From: Antitrichia curtipendula
Lineage: Eukaryota; Streptophyta; Bryopsida; Hypnales; Leucodontaceae
Assembly (NCBI GenBank): GCA_951230915.1
Contig: OX579635.1
Location: 8,184,001-8,248,000, forward strand
Direction of reading: 5' to 3'
Length of the DNA: 64,000 nt
Position 1 is the stretch's first letter. Each line of letters starts with the position of its first letter. Shown one piece after another: positions 1 through 12,300 of the stretch. Made by a program: the position numbers and the translations under genes. The notes under the pieces are model-generated. The model saw only the letters and a program-made list of their open reading frames with translations, had not been told where the DNA came from and made no database searches.

Positions 1-250
1 TTTTTTCATAGCCTTCACTAGTGTACAAACAGTGTACATTTCAGGGATGAACGATTTTGGAGCCCTATGCCAGTTCAACTTCAAATTTTCACAACTAATT
101 TCAAAGAGCTCCAAAAAATATGAAACAACTTAGATTAGATGCCAAATCCACTTTTCTTTCAAGGAAAATTTACTGAAAAATATTTCAAGAAGTTTTGTCT
201 TTCCAAAATTCAGTTTCAGCTCTTAGGTGGGCGATTTCTGGACCTATTAC
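1..250 (+). repeat. Dispersed repeat R1, copy 1, cut by window start
   Basis: This stretch is nearly identical to 60886-61140 and more distantly matches 4640-4900, all in the same orientation. The copies share a GTACAAACAGTGTACA core, a 'GGAGCCCTATGCCAGTTCAA' block and a right part around 'GGCGATTTCTGGACCT'. The left end lies outside the window. No reading frame is conserved, so it is a non-coding interspersed repeat of unknown class. Confidence 0.85.
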
Positions 251-1110
251 CTTACTACTATCCAGCTTGAATAAAGAGCTTCTCTTCTCAACTCCACACA
301 TGCTGCATTAGGTGGCTTGTAAAGCTAGATGAAATCATTTGCCATTTAATCACCATGCACTTTGAGAAAGGCAAATATTAAATAAAATTTTACTACAGGC
401 TAATTATAAAGTCTTGGCGTCCTTCCCAAAAGTCAAAGCATTTGACACCCATTGTAGTTAGATTTGTCAAAGAGATTATTTTCAATTAATAAATTGGTTT
501 GGTCGCTTTCTGGCAGCCCTCCCAAGGCTTTCTTTTTTTCTTTAATATTTGGGACAAAGGGAGTAATTAATTAGCATAGCATATAACATCATAAACTAAT
601 TGAAAGATCATCTTTCAATTTAGAAGAAATTATATGTGGGATTAAATGGGTTTATTAGTAGAATGTGGTACTGGTGAAGATTTTGGTAAAAGCATATGAA
701 TGATGACTAGGATAGAATGGAAAATTTGAAAGAATCAAAAAGATATTTTATGCAAAATAGGGACACCAATATACAAAGATGAATACTTGATTTGTAAGGT
801 ATGCATACTCATAATTACCACTCAATGCAATTAACAAAAACTACCATGACTTCAAATGAAGGAATAACATGATTTTTAGCAAATAGAAGAAAAGGTGAGT
901 TAAAGTAAAAGTATAAGAATTTCAACCCAAAAATGTTACAACAAAAATATCTACTTCCAAAATTCACTTCATAAAGCATCGATAATTGATAGTATTATCA
1001 TCCAAAAAACAAACACAATGCATACTCAAAAAAATATAATGGACACACAATAGAAGGAATCATAATCGGGAAGAGTTACTATTCATTTGCAATCTGGAAA
1101 ATATTATATT
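251..1110. other. AT-rich intergenic DNA
   Basis: No open frame, RNA gene or inverted repeat that I could support is present here. Confidence 0.6.
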
Positions 1111-1344
1111 AGATTAATATTAACCAATGAAGAAGTAATTGATCTTGGTAAAATAGAGCATATTTATGACCAACCCCATTTAGTTTGAAAAGCAAAGAAG
1201 TTTACCTTCATTTCATAATTAGAGTTTAGATTAATGTTAATTGATCAAGAAATAATTGAGCTTAGGAAAGTAGAATATAACTATAACCACCACCATTTAG
1301 TTTGAAAAATATAGAAGTTTACCTTCATTTCATAATTAGAGTTT
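1111..1344 (+). repeat. Two-copy tandem duplication, 117-bp unit
   Basis: Units 1111-1227 and 1228-1344 align at a constant offset of 117 bases. Both contain AGATTAAT near the start, CCATTTAGTTTGAAAA in the middle and TTTCATAATTAGAGTTT at the end. The copies differ by scattered substitutions. No coding potential. Confidence 0.85.
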
Positions 1345-1783
1345 GTTGAATTTTTGAATTACCAAAATCAAAAATCTTAAAAGCATAATTCAAACTTACC
1401 TCAACCAATATTAATAAACGTGGTAACCCTTTAACAACTTTATGGAGGACTTACTCGTTGATTTCAATGAAGAAGAGTTGTCTTCAAACTCATTGAAAGA
1501 TGTTCATGAGTGATAATCTCACTTTGTAATGTCACATGCCAAGTTCATCAAATTGGAAGAGGAGGACCCTCAAATACAGCTCCTCCTTATATATGATGAA
1601 TTTACATGTTGTCACATGCCCTATTAGGTTACATCATTCATTAGTTCTAGGGAACCTTTTGCGTAGTAGAATTTAATGATGTGTTAGGGAAAGAAAATTT
1701 GACAAATGAGAACTCACCCTTCATTGCCCCTTTCTTTACCCTTGAAAAACATTGGAACTCATTATGTACCATCCAATGATGCT

Positions 1784-1975
1784 AATGTGTGAGCATGAAA
1801 TTGCAAGTATATATGTGAGCCTCAAGTATATGTATAAGTAAATATCCTACAATCATTGAAGGTGCTTATAATATAAACACCTATTGTATAATATAGGTAT
1901 CTATAATATCGTTACACTATAATCATGTAAGATTTTTAAATATAGACACCTACTTTATAAGTATATAGTCTTTTA
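1784..1975 (+). repeat. Dispersed repeat R2, copy 1
   Basis: This ~190-bp AT-rich block matches 23095-23270 in the same orientation. Shared strings include AAATATCCTACAA and TAATATAGGTATCTAT, and both end near TATAGTCTT. Non-coding; the class is unknown. Confidence 0.7.
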
Positions 1976-2230
1976 GGCTCATGGTCTCAAGCTCCTAAAC
2001 TCACATAATAGCAACCCTTATGTACAACCAGTGATAAAAAAATTTAAATTTAAATTCATATTTGGAGTCAAAGACTTCAAATAGCTAGGAGAGACAATGA
2101 AATACAAAATTAACCAACCTTGAAATAGGAGAACAAATTTATATATACAAACTTAGAAAATTTGGATAGGATTAATTCTAGCTCTATGGCTTGGTTTAAC
2201 ATCAATTTTTCAGTAGATCATCATGTTTAA

Positions 2231-3152
2231 CCCCTAAAGGACCAAGGCCATATTTCTGCCAAAAAACACTCAAAACTGCCATTTCTATAGCAAAGAGTAA
2301 AAAAAATTGAAAATTGATTTTTTTTTCCACATCTAACCGTAGGATCTTATACCTAAATAGTATGAAAATGTGTGGAAAAAATTTCAGAATTTTTGACCGC
2401 ACAGATTGCAAGATATCTGCGTCTAAAGTGAAAAAAACAAGTATTTCAGCACATTGCGGGACTAGATTTTATGACTTTGAACATTTTTAACTTAAATGTT
2501 TTGCACTACACAGTTTTGAGCTTTTAATCTTTATAGTGGAGAATTGAGTTGAGAGTCTAGGGGAAAAAAAAAATCCAAAAAAACTTAATTTTCATTATTG
2601 AAAAAATTATTAAGTAGAAGTAGGTACAAGATAGAAAGAAAATCTAAAATATTAATATCTTTTATATGAAATTAAAAAGCACTAATTCCAATGCTGAGAT
2701 TGTTCTAGAAAAAAAAACTAAACCTTGTGGAACTTTTATTTTTGAAAAATTATAAAAATTGCATTCAGAAATGAATCCTACAAGTTATTTTTTCAGGAAG
2801 ATGCTCTAAGTGCCCGAAAAACAAGATTGTCCATAACTTTCTCATAACAAAACCAAATGAAATAAATAAAACCTTTCCAGATAGACAAAAATATAATCTA
2901 TAAGAAAAAAAAATTAGAAAAAAAAAAAAAAAAATTGCAAATTTCTTTTTGCTGCCCCCTGACCGTTGTTTTGAGCTTATTTGATCATAACTTTTGTTCC
3001 GGGCACCAATTGTGAAAAAAATTATATTCCCAGAAAGCTAATCAATTTTCTATCTTCAAAAAAAAATTCAAAAAATCACAACAAAAATTCAGCCCGCAGG
3101 TACCTGCCCGAAATCCCGTTTGTCCCCCGAACGGACAATGGTCCTTTAGGGG
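2231..3152. mobile_element. TTAA-flanked inverted-repeat element, copy A
   Basis: The element is 922 bp and flanked on both sides by TTAA (2227-2230 and 3153-3156). The ends are perfect 14-bp inverted repeats reading CCCCTAAAGGACCA from outside in. Much of the interior recurs in the copies at 9825, 24490 and 51553, for example a block around CATAACTTTTGTTCC and one around ATTGCAAGATATCTGCG. Short frames inside are not conserved between copies, so it is non-autonomous. A TTAA target with C-rich termini is the hallmark of piggyBac-type elements; that assignment is inference. Confidence 0.85.
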
Positions 3153-3494
3153 TTAAGGTGTTGATATGTGCAATACTTGACAGACACTCAAAAGGAGTTA
3201 TGCTGAAATTGAACTTCAAGGCTAGATTTGGAAAGGTCTATATCTATGTCATAACATTATCCTCAAATAATTTCACATTAGAGAAAAAATGGAGCTGAGG
3301 GTAGAGGGCCATTTGACTCTAGTTAATGGTGCAAATACAACAAAACAAGCAATTAAAAAATAATATTTAGAAACTAATATTTAGAAACTAATAACAAGTT
3401 TGTAACTTCATAATTTTGATTTTCATGACCATTTGAGGTGGCATGGCAAAAAAAAATGCCACATGTCTTAGATTGTGCTTTTATTTTAAAAAAA

Positions 3495-3497
<3 letters not shown>

Positions 3498-3546
<49 letters not shown>
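3498..3546. repeat. (AT)n microsatellite
   Basis: An uninterrupted AT dinucleotide run of about 48 bases. Confidence 0.97.
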
Positions 3547-3549
<3 letters not shown>

Positions 3550-4639
3550 ATTTTAAAAATTAAAAATTTGTACTACTATTCAGAGTCAAATGGCCCTCTT
3601 GAGGTCCCATTCTTTCCACTCTAATGAGTTGGTGCCCTCTTGAGGCCCCATTCTTTGACGCATGATAGTCTTTTTGACAGCATATTTAGTATAATATTTG
3701 CAAATTGTCATGAAAATATATCACAATTACATTTGTTTAATTAAATAGTCACATTTTCATCCATTTATTTAATTCACTCTATGGAGTGCACTTTGGGGGA
3801 TGAACTTGTTGCAATAAAATTTGATGTTGCAAATTTTATAACATGAAATACTAGTACTTAACTCCTAAATGTCCGATGTATACGTCTAGTAAAACCACTT
3901 GTTTAGAAAATATATATTTTTGGATAATAAGAATCCTTTGTGCATTGGTTGCAAAAGAACAAATTTCTATTGGTAAATAGAATTTTACCAAAGTACTATT
4001 TTGGATATTTAAAGTCTATTTTAACCATCAATAATCCAAATTTGAAAAGATTATTTATTATTTTTCTATTGAAGTTTGTGCAAGGGATTTTATTGCAAAT
4101 CTTGACTTTTTAGTATTCTAGACTCTTGGAAATGAGCCTCAAATACAATAGATTATAGGGGGTTCTCATAAGAAATTCATTTAAAATAATTGTAAACTAA
4201 TAAGACTTTGGAAAGCCATGAATCAATTATAGTTGTGCATGTTATATCCTTTAACCTCATAAATTTTCCATGACCTTGATTTTAGATTTGACATGTGAAA
4301 AGGTGATTGAAAGATAGTTGAATTCACTTTCATAGTTTCAACATCCTCTTGATCCAATATTATAGTCTTTCAATCTATAAATGATATTGTTATATTTTTT
4401 TTTCCTATTGGATCCCTAGCATGTCTATTTTGATGATGTATAATTATAAGTTTGAAAAAATTGAATGAATATTTTGTTTAGATTTATGCAAACTCTACAA
4501 AACTCCACAAGCTTTGGACATTCAAGGATAATAATTATGTGCCAAATCTTACCCTCATGTATAATAGGATATTAGGTGGGATTGATCAATAAGGTAGGAG
4601 GTTCATAAAGCACTCGGGTTCTAAAAGCGTCTTCTATCA
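3547..4639. other. AT-rich intergenic DNA
   Basis: No gene recognised. Near the start the phrase 'GCCCTCTTGAGG.CCCATTCTTT' occurs twice within about 50 bases (around 3593 and 3631), a local duplication. Confidence 0.55.
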
Positions 4640-4900
4640 TAGTGGTACATTTTGCTTTTTTATTGCACCAACAATGTACATATAGTGTATATTTCAAGAG
4701 GTGGACTCTAACTTTAAGTGACTTGTGCTTGTCAACTTCAAAAATTCATAACTAATTCCATGAAGCTCCAAAAAAGTATAAAAACTACCTGGGTTAGATG
4801 TCAATTCCAACTGTCTTTCTAGATGGAAAATTTACTGAAAAATATTTCAAAAAGTCTACCCTCCCCCCTCCAACTATGGGTGCTTCTGGACCTTACCTAA
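4640..4900 (+). repeat. Dispersed repeat R1, copy 2 (diverged)
   Basis: Aligns to 1-250 and 60886-61140. It shares CAACAATGTACATATAGTGT-like sequence, AATTTACTGAAAAATATTTC and a right end near TTCTGGACCT. It is clearly more diverged than the other two copies are from each other. Confidence 0.75.
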
Positions 4901-5295
4901 ACCCTGGCGCCTTTGTAATGTATGGGAGGCAACCCATTCTTGATCAGCCCCCCATTCTGACAATGTAGATTGCTTTGTTTCCATGCAGGAAGTGATAACC
5001 AACTATTAATTATGGCACAATTCTCAGCATAGTTGTGGCACATTATGATTGGCTCTAAAACTCGTAATATTGTAACCAACCTTTGGTGGATTTTGCAACC
5101 AACCCTTGGTCAGAAATAGGAAGGTCTACATCTAATATGGGTCAAATAGAATCTTCAGCTAAAAAAATTCATAAAGATTATGTTTTGAGAAATAAAAATC
5201 TTAAAAATTATGAAAACCTTATGAACTCTATTTCTACACATGGGAAAATTCCCCCACTGTTGAAACATGCGTTGCAAATACAAGTATCTGCTTAA

Positions 5296-5517
5296 CCCTT
5301 GAACGTCGACGAGGACATTCTGCGTCCTTTTAATGACAAAGAATCTTTCCCTAGAGGACAGAAGTGCAACTTTTCATCCTTGACATTAGGAGTGGAAAGG
5401 AAAGATCTTTAACAGTTCTTTAACTTCCAAAGAATATATTAGGCTTTTTCAAAGTAGATGATGTCACACGGAATCAAAATACATGATTTCCACGGCTACC
5501 GGTCCGTCCTTCAAGGG
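5296..5517. mobile_element. Short TTAA-flanked MITE with CCCTTGAA ends
   Basis: The element is 222 bp, flanked by TTAA at 5292-5295 and 5518-5521. Both ends start CCCTTGAA reading inward, followed by imperfectly matching GC-rich sequence. It lies just upstream of the gene starting at 5870, so it may contribute to that gene's promoter. The ends differ from the CCCCTAAAG copies, so it is a separate subfamily if related. Another isolated end of this type (GGACGTCG... ending AGGG then TTAA) sits near 6940-6960 in intron 2 of the next gene. Confidence 0.6.
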
Positions 5518-5521
5518 TTAA

Positions 5522-5869
5522 GTGGTCAGGAATGGGTTGCCTCCCTTACTATCCACAGCGAGCATGTGGGCATGAACTACGTGGGAAGTGCGCATGGCGC
5601 GAGTTCTATATTGCTTTCCTGCATGCCGGCCATTTGTGTTGCCCTCAACATGCAGTTGTCGCCACCTCGATTCCGATCTATCCTCTTCCGTATTGGCGCA
5701 TTGACTCCTGTGGCCACCATATACATAGATCACTTCGTCTGTATCCGTCTCCTCATTCCCTCACGGCGTAAGCTTACCTCACATTCCATCGATCGATCCA
5801 TCCCTGCATGTTAGTACGTGCTCTGTGATTGAATTGCTCAGCTAGCTAGTGAGTTTGCAGCTTGGAGTC
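5522..5869 (+). promoter_or_regulatory. Probable promoter and 5' UTR of the 5870 gene
   Basis: The base composition becomes less AT-rich and pyrimidine-rich just before the ATG at 5870. I do not see an unambiguous TATA box. Short open frames here overlap on both strands and look like chance. Confidence 0.4.
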
Positions 5870-7557
5870 ATGGCCATGGCGACCGGAGTGGCAGAGCTTT
5901 CGACGGCATTCTCGTCACTAGTGCCGAACCGCGGAATTGCATCATGGAAGTCAAGTGGGCAGGCGCTGAAGATGCAAGCGCCTGTTTGCAAGAGATCCCC
6001 CGCAGTTGTGGCTGTCAATGCAACTCAGCGACAGTGGGTAGGAACGTCTATACGTGCAAGCATTCCAAACTCTGAATGAAGTTTGTTCACGTGGATTCTT
6101 GTCTTGTAATGGAGTTGTGGTCACGGAGATGCAGGCTCGCATTAGATCGATCTACAGGCGAGCTTTTTGAGTGGTTTTAATGTCAATTTCGTGAAAGTGG
6201 CGCAATTCCGGCGCCAGAAATTGTGACATATATGGACACAAAGGACTAAAATCTAGGACGACTGTGGATTTATGTTCTGAAATATGCCAGAGGATTGGAA
6301 TTCCGCCCATTTAACGAAATGGTCTCTTTTCTTTTGGTGGATGGTCAGGCTGAAGAAGAGAAGAGTGGGAAGAGGAGCAGCGTAGTGAGCACCGCTATGG
6401 CGTTGGCAGGTGTGGCTACGTTGCTGACGGGTGTGGCGGGCAGCGCTGAAGCGGCCATTCAAAAGGTGGAAGGCACGGAGCGCGGAGAGCAGGACGCTGT
6501 GACTACAGGCATCCGGGAGCGATCCACCCTTAGTACTGGCAAGGGCAACACTATGATGGAAAGTGGCAAGGGCAACGCTCAGGTACTGGCGCACCCAGGG
6601 TGCTCTGTTTTGGCAGGGAGTGTTAATATTTCTGTGGATCATAAGCACTTTTCGACAATATGGAGAGCCTTCTAAAGTGCATCACAATCCTTTAAAAAAT
6701 TGATGTATTAGGTATCTCAAATCTAGAGCACAGCTACCCGTACTGTAGTGCAAGTAGCGCATGATGTGCTTTTTTCCATTGGTGTTAGATTTGAGTTACT
6801 TAACATCCTCTGAACCAAGCTGTAAGGACGCTGCGGGCCTAAAAGGTCCGATGGAGGACTTCACTGTTAATTGTAGAAACAAGGAATGCACCTATTGGTC
6901 CAATAATTGGAGTATTTTGGTGAGTACCTTGGTCATGGGGCGACGTCCTTCCAGGGTTAAAGGACACTATGATTGTGGGTGACCCATTGATAAAGTAGGT
7001 AAGAAATCTTGGAAATTTGAGTGTCACAAATAAAATCGAGGAGAGGTTGGCTATGGCTTATATCCCAACGCCTCTTCTTCGCAAGCTGCCACCTGTAAAG
7101 TTATGAAATTTTGCAATGCCTGCGCGCATGCAAAGGCCTCGTTGAGATTATAAACCTTGCAATACGCTAAAGCTTTAGAAGGCTAGAGTGTTATTTGACC
7201 GGGAATTTGACAGTGTCCTTCCCCGTTTGGATTCAGTATGGACAATATTAACAACTGCATGTGCCTTCAGGAGAATCTTCTTCATCGCTTGGTTCATTAT
7301 TGATGTGAGTTTCGGTGGCTAATTAAATGAAATTTTCTTGTTGATAAATGTGATAGGCTTCAGGGGGCCTGATGTTAGGAGCACCCAAGTTGGATGAGCC
7401 GGCGGGTGCATACCGCTCCCCCCAGAGCAGCACATACAAAGTGGAAGACGTCGGAAGCAAGCGCTCGACTCCTGCAGGAATTCTGCAAGGCACCTCGGAA
7501 GGCAAGTCGGGCTCCGAAGAAGCCAAGATTGGCGGATCTGCACAGGCTGATGAGTAA
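5870..7557 (+). CDS. Putative thylakoid-lumen protein, three exons
   Basis: The model has exons 5870-6037, 6349-6582 and 7357-7557. All junctions are phase 0, with GTAGGA and GTACTG donors and GGTCAG and GTGATAG acceptors, giving 200 residues. The start ATGGCCATGGCGACC is the first ATG in frame. Residues 1 to about 55 are rich in Ser, Ala and basic residues with few acidic ones (VCKRSPAVVAVNA), typical of a chloroplast transit peptide. Exon 2 has a charged KSGKRSS stretch, then a hydrophobic run (TAMALAGVATLLTGVAG) ending SAEAA, which resembles a lumen-targeting signal with an A-x-A cleavage site. There is no twin-arginine pair, so a Sec-type route is more likely than Tat if it is cleaved. 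The mature part would be small, hydrophilic and low in complexity. I do not recognise the family, and the exon-3 acceptor is the least certain part: an alternative (TTAG before GAGCAC) gives a very basic tail ending at 7576. Confidence 0.65.
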
Positions 7558-9824
7558 ATTAAAGCCATCACTTTGATCCGTTGCTAGGCTTTGCAGAGTC
7601 TGTAATTTGTTGACTGTCGGTCGGGGCTTTCGATCTGGTTCTAGCTCAAAGCTTGAAAGCTAGCTACCTGTGGTAACTCCTCTGTAAATTTTTTGTAAGC
7701 TTGAGACTTTAGTGTTCGCTGTTTGGGTTGTGCTAATGTACGTGCCTTCTCTTCACTTGTGAATCCAGTGCATTGATTAAGATGTTGAGTTGAATGGAAA
7801 TTACTAGTCTTTCCAAGGAATTTTACACTATTTTGTCAACATTCCTGTTCTTTTGGATACACAACTTATCCCTACTTCATTGATCAAGACTCTGTTTATT
7901 GATGCAAACGAGATCGTTAGAGCCTCCTTTGCACAACCTGTCGCTGGAAATATTGCATGCTGTAAATTGAAGGAGAGTTGCGAGTTGCGACTATGAGATA
8001 TAATATCGTCAATTCGGAAAAAAAGAAGGGTGTTACGAAATTGCAATGTCCCTTAGCAGGACTGTCTACCCTAATTGACTCTTCATTCACGCTAGTTGTT
8101 TATTCCCTATTGTAGCAGGGTAAGATCTCAGCAAAACTTGTCAAAATTGCCATTTTTTTGTGCAAAATTGAGCCAAATTGGAAACATAATTTTCAAAAGA
8201 AAATTGACCCATAAAAACTTGTACTAGAGTAGTATAAGATTGTATGGAGATAATCTAGGAGCTTGGACAGGCACATAGATTCCAAGATTGATTGTAGCAT
8301 GTGGAGTTAGAAGAAAAAAATCTTTTTCTAGCCCTACTCAACATTGTGAATATGAGTATGATTCCTTTAAGAATAATAAGAATAAAAATTTTACATTGCA
8401 CATAGTTCTAATTTTGGACAGTTGCATTCTATATATCACGTTAGTTACGTTCATGCCAAAGTTATGATGTAGAAATGGAACTTTGAAGGCACTAATCAAA
8501 TCTTGTCTCTACCCCCTTTGCATTGTTATAAAAACTTTGGGTGGTATAACTTTTGATTAAAACACAAGTTTGGGTATAAAGAAGGAGATTTTTTCAATGG
8601 ATATGTATTTCTACACTTGATTAAAAAATTCGAAATGATCCATCCAAATTGACTTTTTAGAAATTCCCATTAGATTAATTCTAGACCAATTGTCTTTTAG
8701 AGGCTAAAGACTCAATTTTTAATTTTTTTTCCCACAAACCAGGTCTTACCTAATTGAAGATCAAAATATTGATGATAGGTGAAATTGATTGTGAAAGCAC
8801 AAAATACTTGTGGATTTTGTTGCATTTACGTGAAGTCCTTGGACTTCTATTTCCATTTTAAAATATATTTTTCCAAAATTTGAATTCTAAAAAAAATTTA
8901 TACTAAAATCTAAGCACAAAAAAAAATTAAATTTTTTAGAAAATAGATGCTTTAAATATAGTTTAAATTGTTAGATAATAGTGGAAACATTCAAAAAAAT
9001 AAAACAAAGATAATTCATTTTTAACAACTTAATGGAGATGAGATTTCAGTAAAGAATTTCTACCTTCTACAAATTATATAAAGAACCTTTGGATGTTTAG
9101 AAATGTGTGGACAATAGAGCCTCCTTTGTATCTATATTGAAGACAATGAATATTTTTTCATTAAGAATTTCTTCAATTAATACTTGCATCTATGGTCGAA
9201 GAACATCTCTTTTAATTTTTCAAGTAAAAATAATTGTTTTGGACTCTTTATAGTATTAAAAATCTTTATAACCTAAATGTGAAAATTTTGAGTAATAAAT
9301 AGTAAATTTATTGAGAAATAAGTAGTAAATTCTTTTAAGAAATTAGACAAAAATATGGATTGTCTTTAGCTAGGCAATGTAGAATTCACCTCATATATAA
9401 ATTTTGAGTATAATGTTAAAAATACGTAAAAATTATTCTCAATTTGTGTTAAAAGTGCAACATATGACCTCCAAACAATATAAATGTTTTGTGTTTTCAC
9501 CTATATTTACATTTGTTTTACTTTGATAACATTATAGCTTAATTCTAAGAACTATTTATCGTAATTCATGAGTTACTCTTGCGTGAGCCAAATTGAAAGT
9601 TATGCTAGTCTTTATCTAATATAAAACATTGTTGAAGTATTTATTGGCCCTAGGTTAAGCAATCAATCTAATTTGGATTGTTTTCATTTATTAATGTGTT
9701 TTATTTGCAACATAAATAGTTAAGTACACCTAAGTTAATTTTTTTTAGATTTTTAGATTTATTTCTTAACATGTGTCTAGTATGATTTTCCAAAAATAAT
9801 TCTATGCAAATGTTCTACAATTAA
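7558..9824. other. 3' flank and AT-rich intergenic DNA with a diverged TTAA-element relic
   Basis: The first ~300 bases are the likely 3' UTR. Around 8100-8705 there is sequence resembling the TTAA family: a 'GGTATAACTTTTGATT' block near 8540 and a right-end-like 'GACCAATTGTCTTTTAGAGG' near 8686. Neither terminus is intact. No gene seen. Confidence 0.45.
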
Positions 9825-10774
9825 CCCCTAAAGTCCCATTCTCCCCTCAAGGGACAAAATGGATTTCAAGTAGGCTCCTATGGTCTCAATATTTGTCGTG
9901 ATTTTCTGAATTTCTTTTTGGAGAAGAGAAAAAAAACATTAGCTTTCCAAAAATATAATTTTTATTCCAAATAGAGCTTAGGGAACAAAAGTTATGGCAC
10001 AAAAATCCTTTTTTTAGTTTGACGGGTAGAAAAAAAATTTAAAAAAACTTAAAGTAAAAATTTAAAAATTTACTATTGTATAAATTATATATTTATATAC
10101 ATAGGGAGCTTTGGAATAAGCTTTGGAATAACATTTGGATTTGTTATGAGAAAATTTGTTATGAAAAAGTTATGGACAATCTTGTTTTTCGGGCAATCAA
10201 AGCATCTTCTTAAAATAATAACTTATAGGATTCATTTCTGACCTAAATTTTTAAATTTTTTTGAAAAATAAAGCTTTACAAGGTTAACATCTCTTGCTAA
10301 AACAATCTCACTATTAGAGATTAGTGTATTTCAATTCCATCTTAGAAACTATTAACAATTTAGATTTTCCTTCAATCTTGAACCTACTTCTACTTAATAA
10401 TTTTTCATGAGTGAAAACTAGATGTATTTAAATTTCTTATTTTACTAGACTCTCAACTCAATTTTTTATCATATAAAATTAAAAAATAAAAATTAATAGA
10501 GGAAAAATTATAAGTTATGAAGGTTCAAAGCCAAAAAATATAGTTGAGCAAGTGCAAAAAAAAAAATTTCCTTCACTTTAAACGCAAATATCTTGCAATC
10601 TACATAGTCAAAGTTTGTGAAATTTCTTCCACAAATTCTTATACTATTCTAGCACAAGATCCTATCGTTAAATCCTAAACAAAAAAAATATTTTTAAAAT
10701 GGTTTTGCTCTTTGCTACAGAAATGGCACTTTTGAGTGTTTTTTGATGGAAAAGAGGCCATGGGACTTTAGGGG
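9825..10774. mobile_element. TTAA-flanked inverted-repeat element, copy B (inverted)
   Basis: The element is 950 bp, flanked by TTAA at 9821-9824 and 10775-10778. The terminal inverted repeats share CCCCTAAAGTCCCAT (15 bp). The interior is the reverse complement of the 2231-3152 copy: its right side carries GCAAATATCTTGCAATCT and GAAATGGCACTTTTGAGTG, which match that copy's left side. It has no coding capacity. Confidence 0.87.
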
Positions 10775-10778
10775 TTAA

Positions 10779-12300
10779 GAGAATGCACCTGTGTTTCTCC
10801 TAAGAAACAAACTTTCCTAGTTCCAAAAATAGACCATCAACTATAAATCACTTTTTTTGTTTAATGAATTTGAATGGCTTCAATGAAAGAAAGAAAATAA
10901 TTTCAAATCTTTAATAGAATAGTATATATAAAACAACTTATTTGTTTAACACCTTAAGTTCTACCATATTCTTAAAAATATTGGTCATAGAAGAGTTGAC
11001 TCACTTTGAAGGTTTTTGTATCTAAATATGATGGAATTATTAAATGATGGAATCAAGCGTATGGAAGGAAAGATTAGGTTGTTGAGTATACATGTAATTA
11101 ATTGTAGATAATATTAAATACTATATTGAATTATCATATTAGTAAGTGACATCTAAAACATTAGTTTCATTGCTATATTATATGTAGATGAAAAGTAACT
11201 TTTTAATTTGACCTTTATATCCTATATATGGATCAAAATGCATATTTTCATTTTATTTAATTTAAACCTTATTCTATTCCCTATACACATGAGCATTTTA
11301 AACTATTGTGTGTTGGTGTCTAATACAAACTCAAACTAGTGTATTATTATCTAACCATCCATGAAATCTTGAACTTTTAGAATTAGAACAACTCATGTTC
11401 ATCTATTTGATAATGTTATTATCATTAACCTTGAAACGCCATGCCTATGACCATGGAGTTATAAGACAAATATTCCTTCATCATGTATGTTTCCATTTAA
11501 TAATTAAATGTGAATGAATATTTTTATTTTTATTTTTCAAAGATGAAATCATATGTCTTCTTCAAGCCACAAAATTTTTAGAATTTTTGTGAAAAATTGA
11601 ATTTTTTGAGAATTTTTTAAGGAAAAGTGAAGAAAAAACATATCAAATAGAAAGTTATCTCAAAAATCTGAATCTTTCACCATAGTTGTATATTATAGTA
11701 AAGAACATCATAGTCCACATAAAAATTCCTGTATCATTTTATATAACAAGCAATAGACATTAAAAATATGCCCACAATTTTCATTGCAATAAAATATTTA
11801 AATTTAGAATTTTTTCAAAATTTCAAATTGGAATAAAAATTGAAGTACATTACCTTCATTTCATTAGTTGAGCTCTAATTCAAAACTTATGATTTTTTTG
11901 AAGAATTTCGGATTTAGAACAAGAGTAGCAAGTTCCCCCTATACACACTATCTGAATAGTAAATTTTGTGATCCGGTTCTGTTGCATCTCTTTATCATGT
12001 TGAAAGATCATAAATACCTCAATGAAACAATTTCCAACATCATTCCATTCAAGCAACTTCCCAAACAAGAATTGAATGAAAAATTGATGTGCAATCATCA
12101 TCTTCTACACTATTCCAAAGTCATCCAAATGCCATTTTTTTCTAGCATTAGCAGCGTTAAGGAATGTAACTCTTGTGCGTTGCAGGAAAGTCGAGAAAAA
12201 TGCACCGACGGTTGCCTACTTGGCTTTAGCTGTGAGACACTCTCAAGGAATGAATGGAAGTGTTCTGAATTTCCGATCCACTTGATCAAAGTTTTCCTTT
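10779..12300. other. AT-rich intergenic DNA
   Basis: An open frame of about 150 codons spans 11868-12326 (+), but it has no recognisable motif and its composition drifts from AT-rich to mixed, so I do not call a gene. Confidence 0.5.

Noticed and set aside
2981..3298. 105-codon frame across the right end of a TTAA element
   Set aside because: It crosses the element boundary and is not conserved in the other copies.
6253..6648. 131-codon minus-strand frame
   Set aside because: Antisense to exon 2 of the lumen-protein gene, without recognisable domains.
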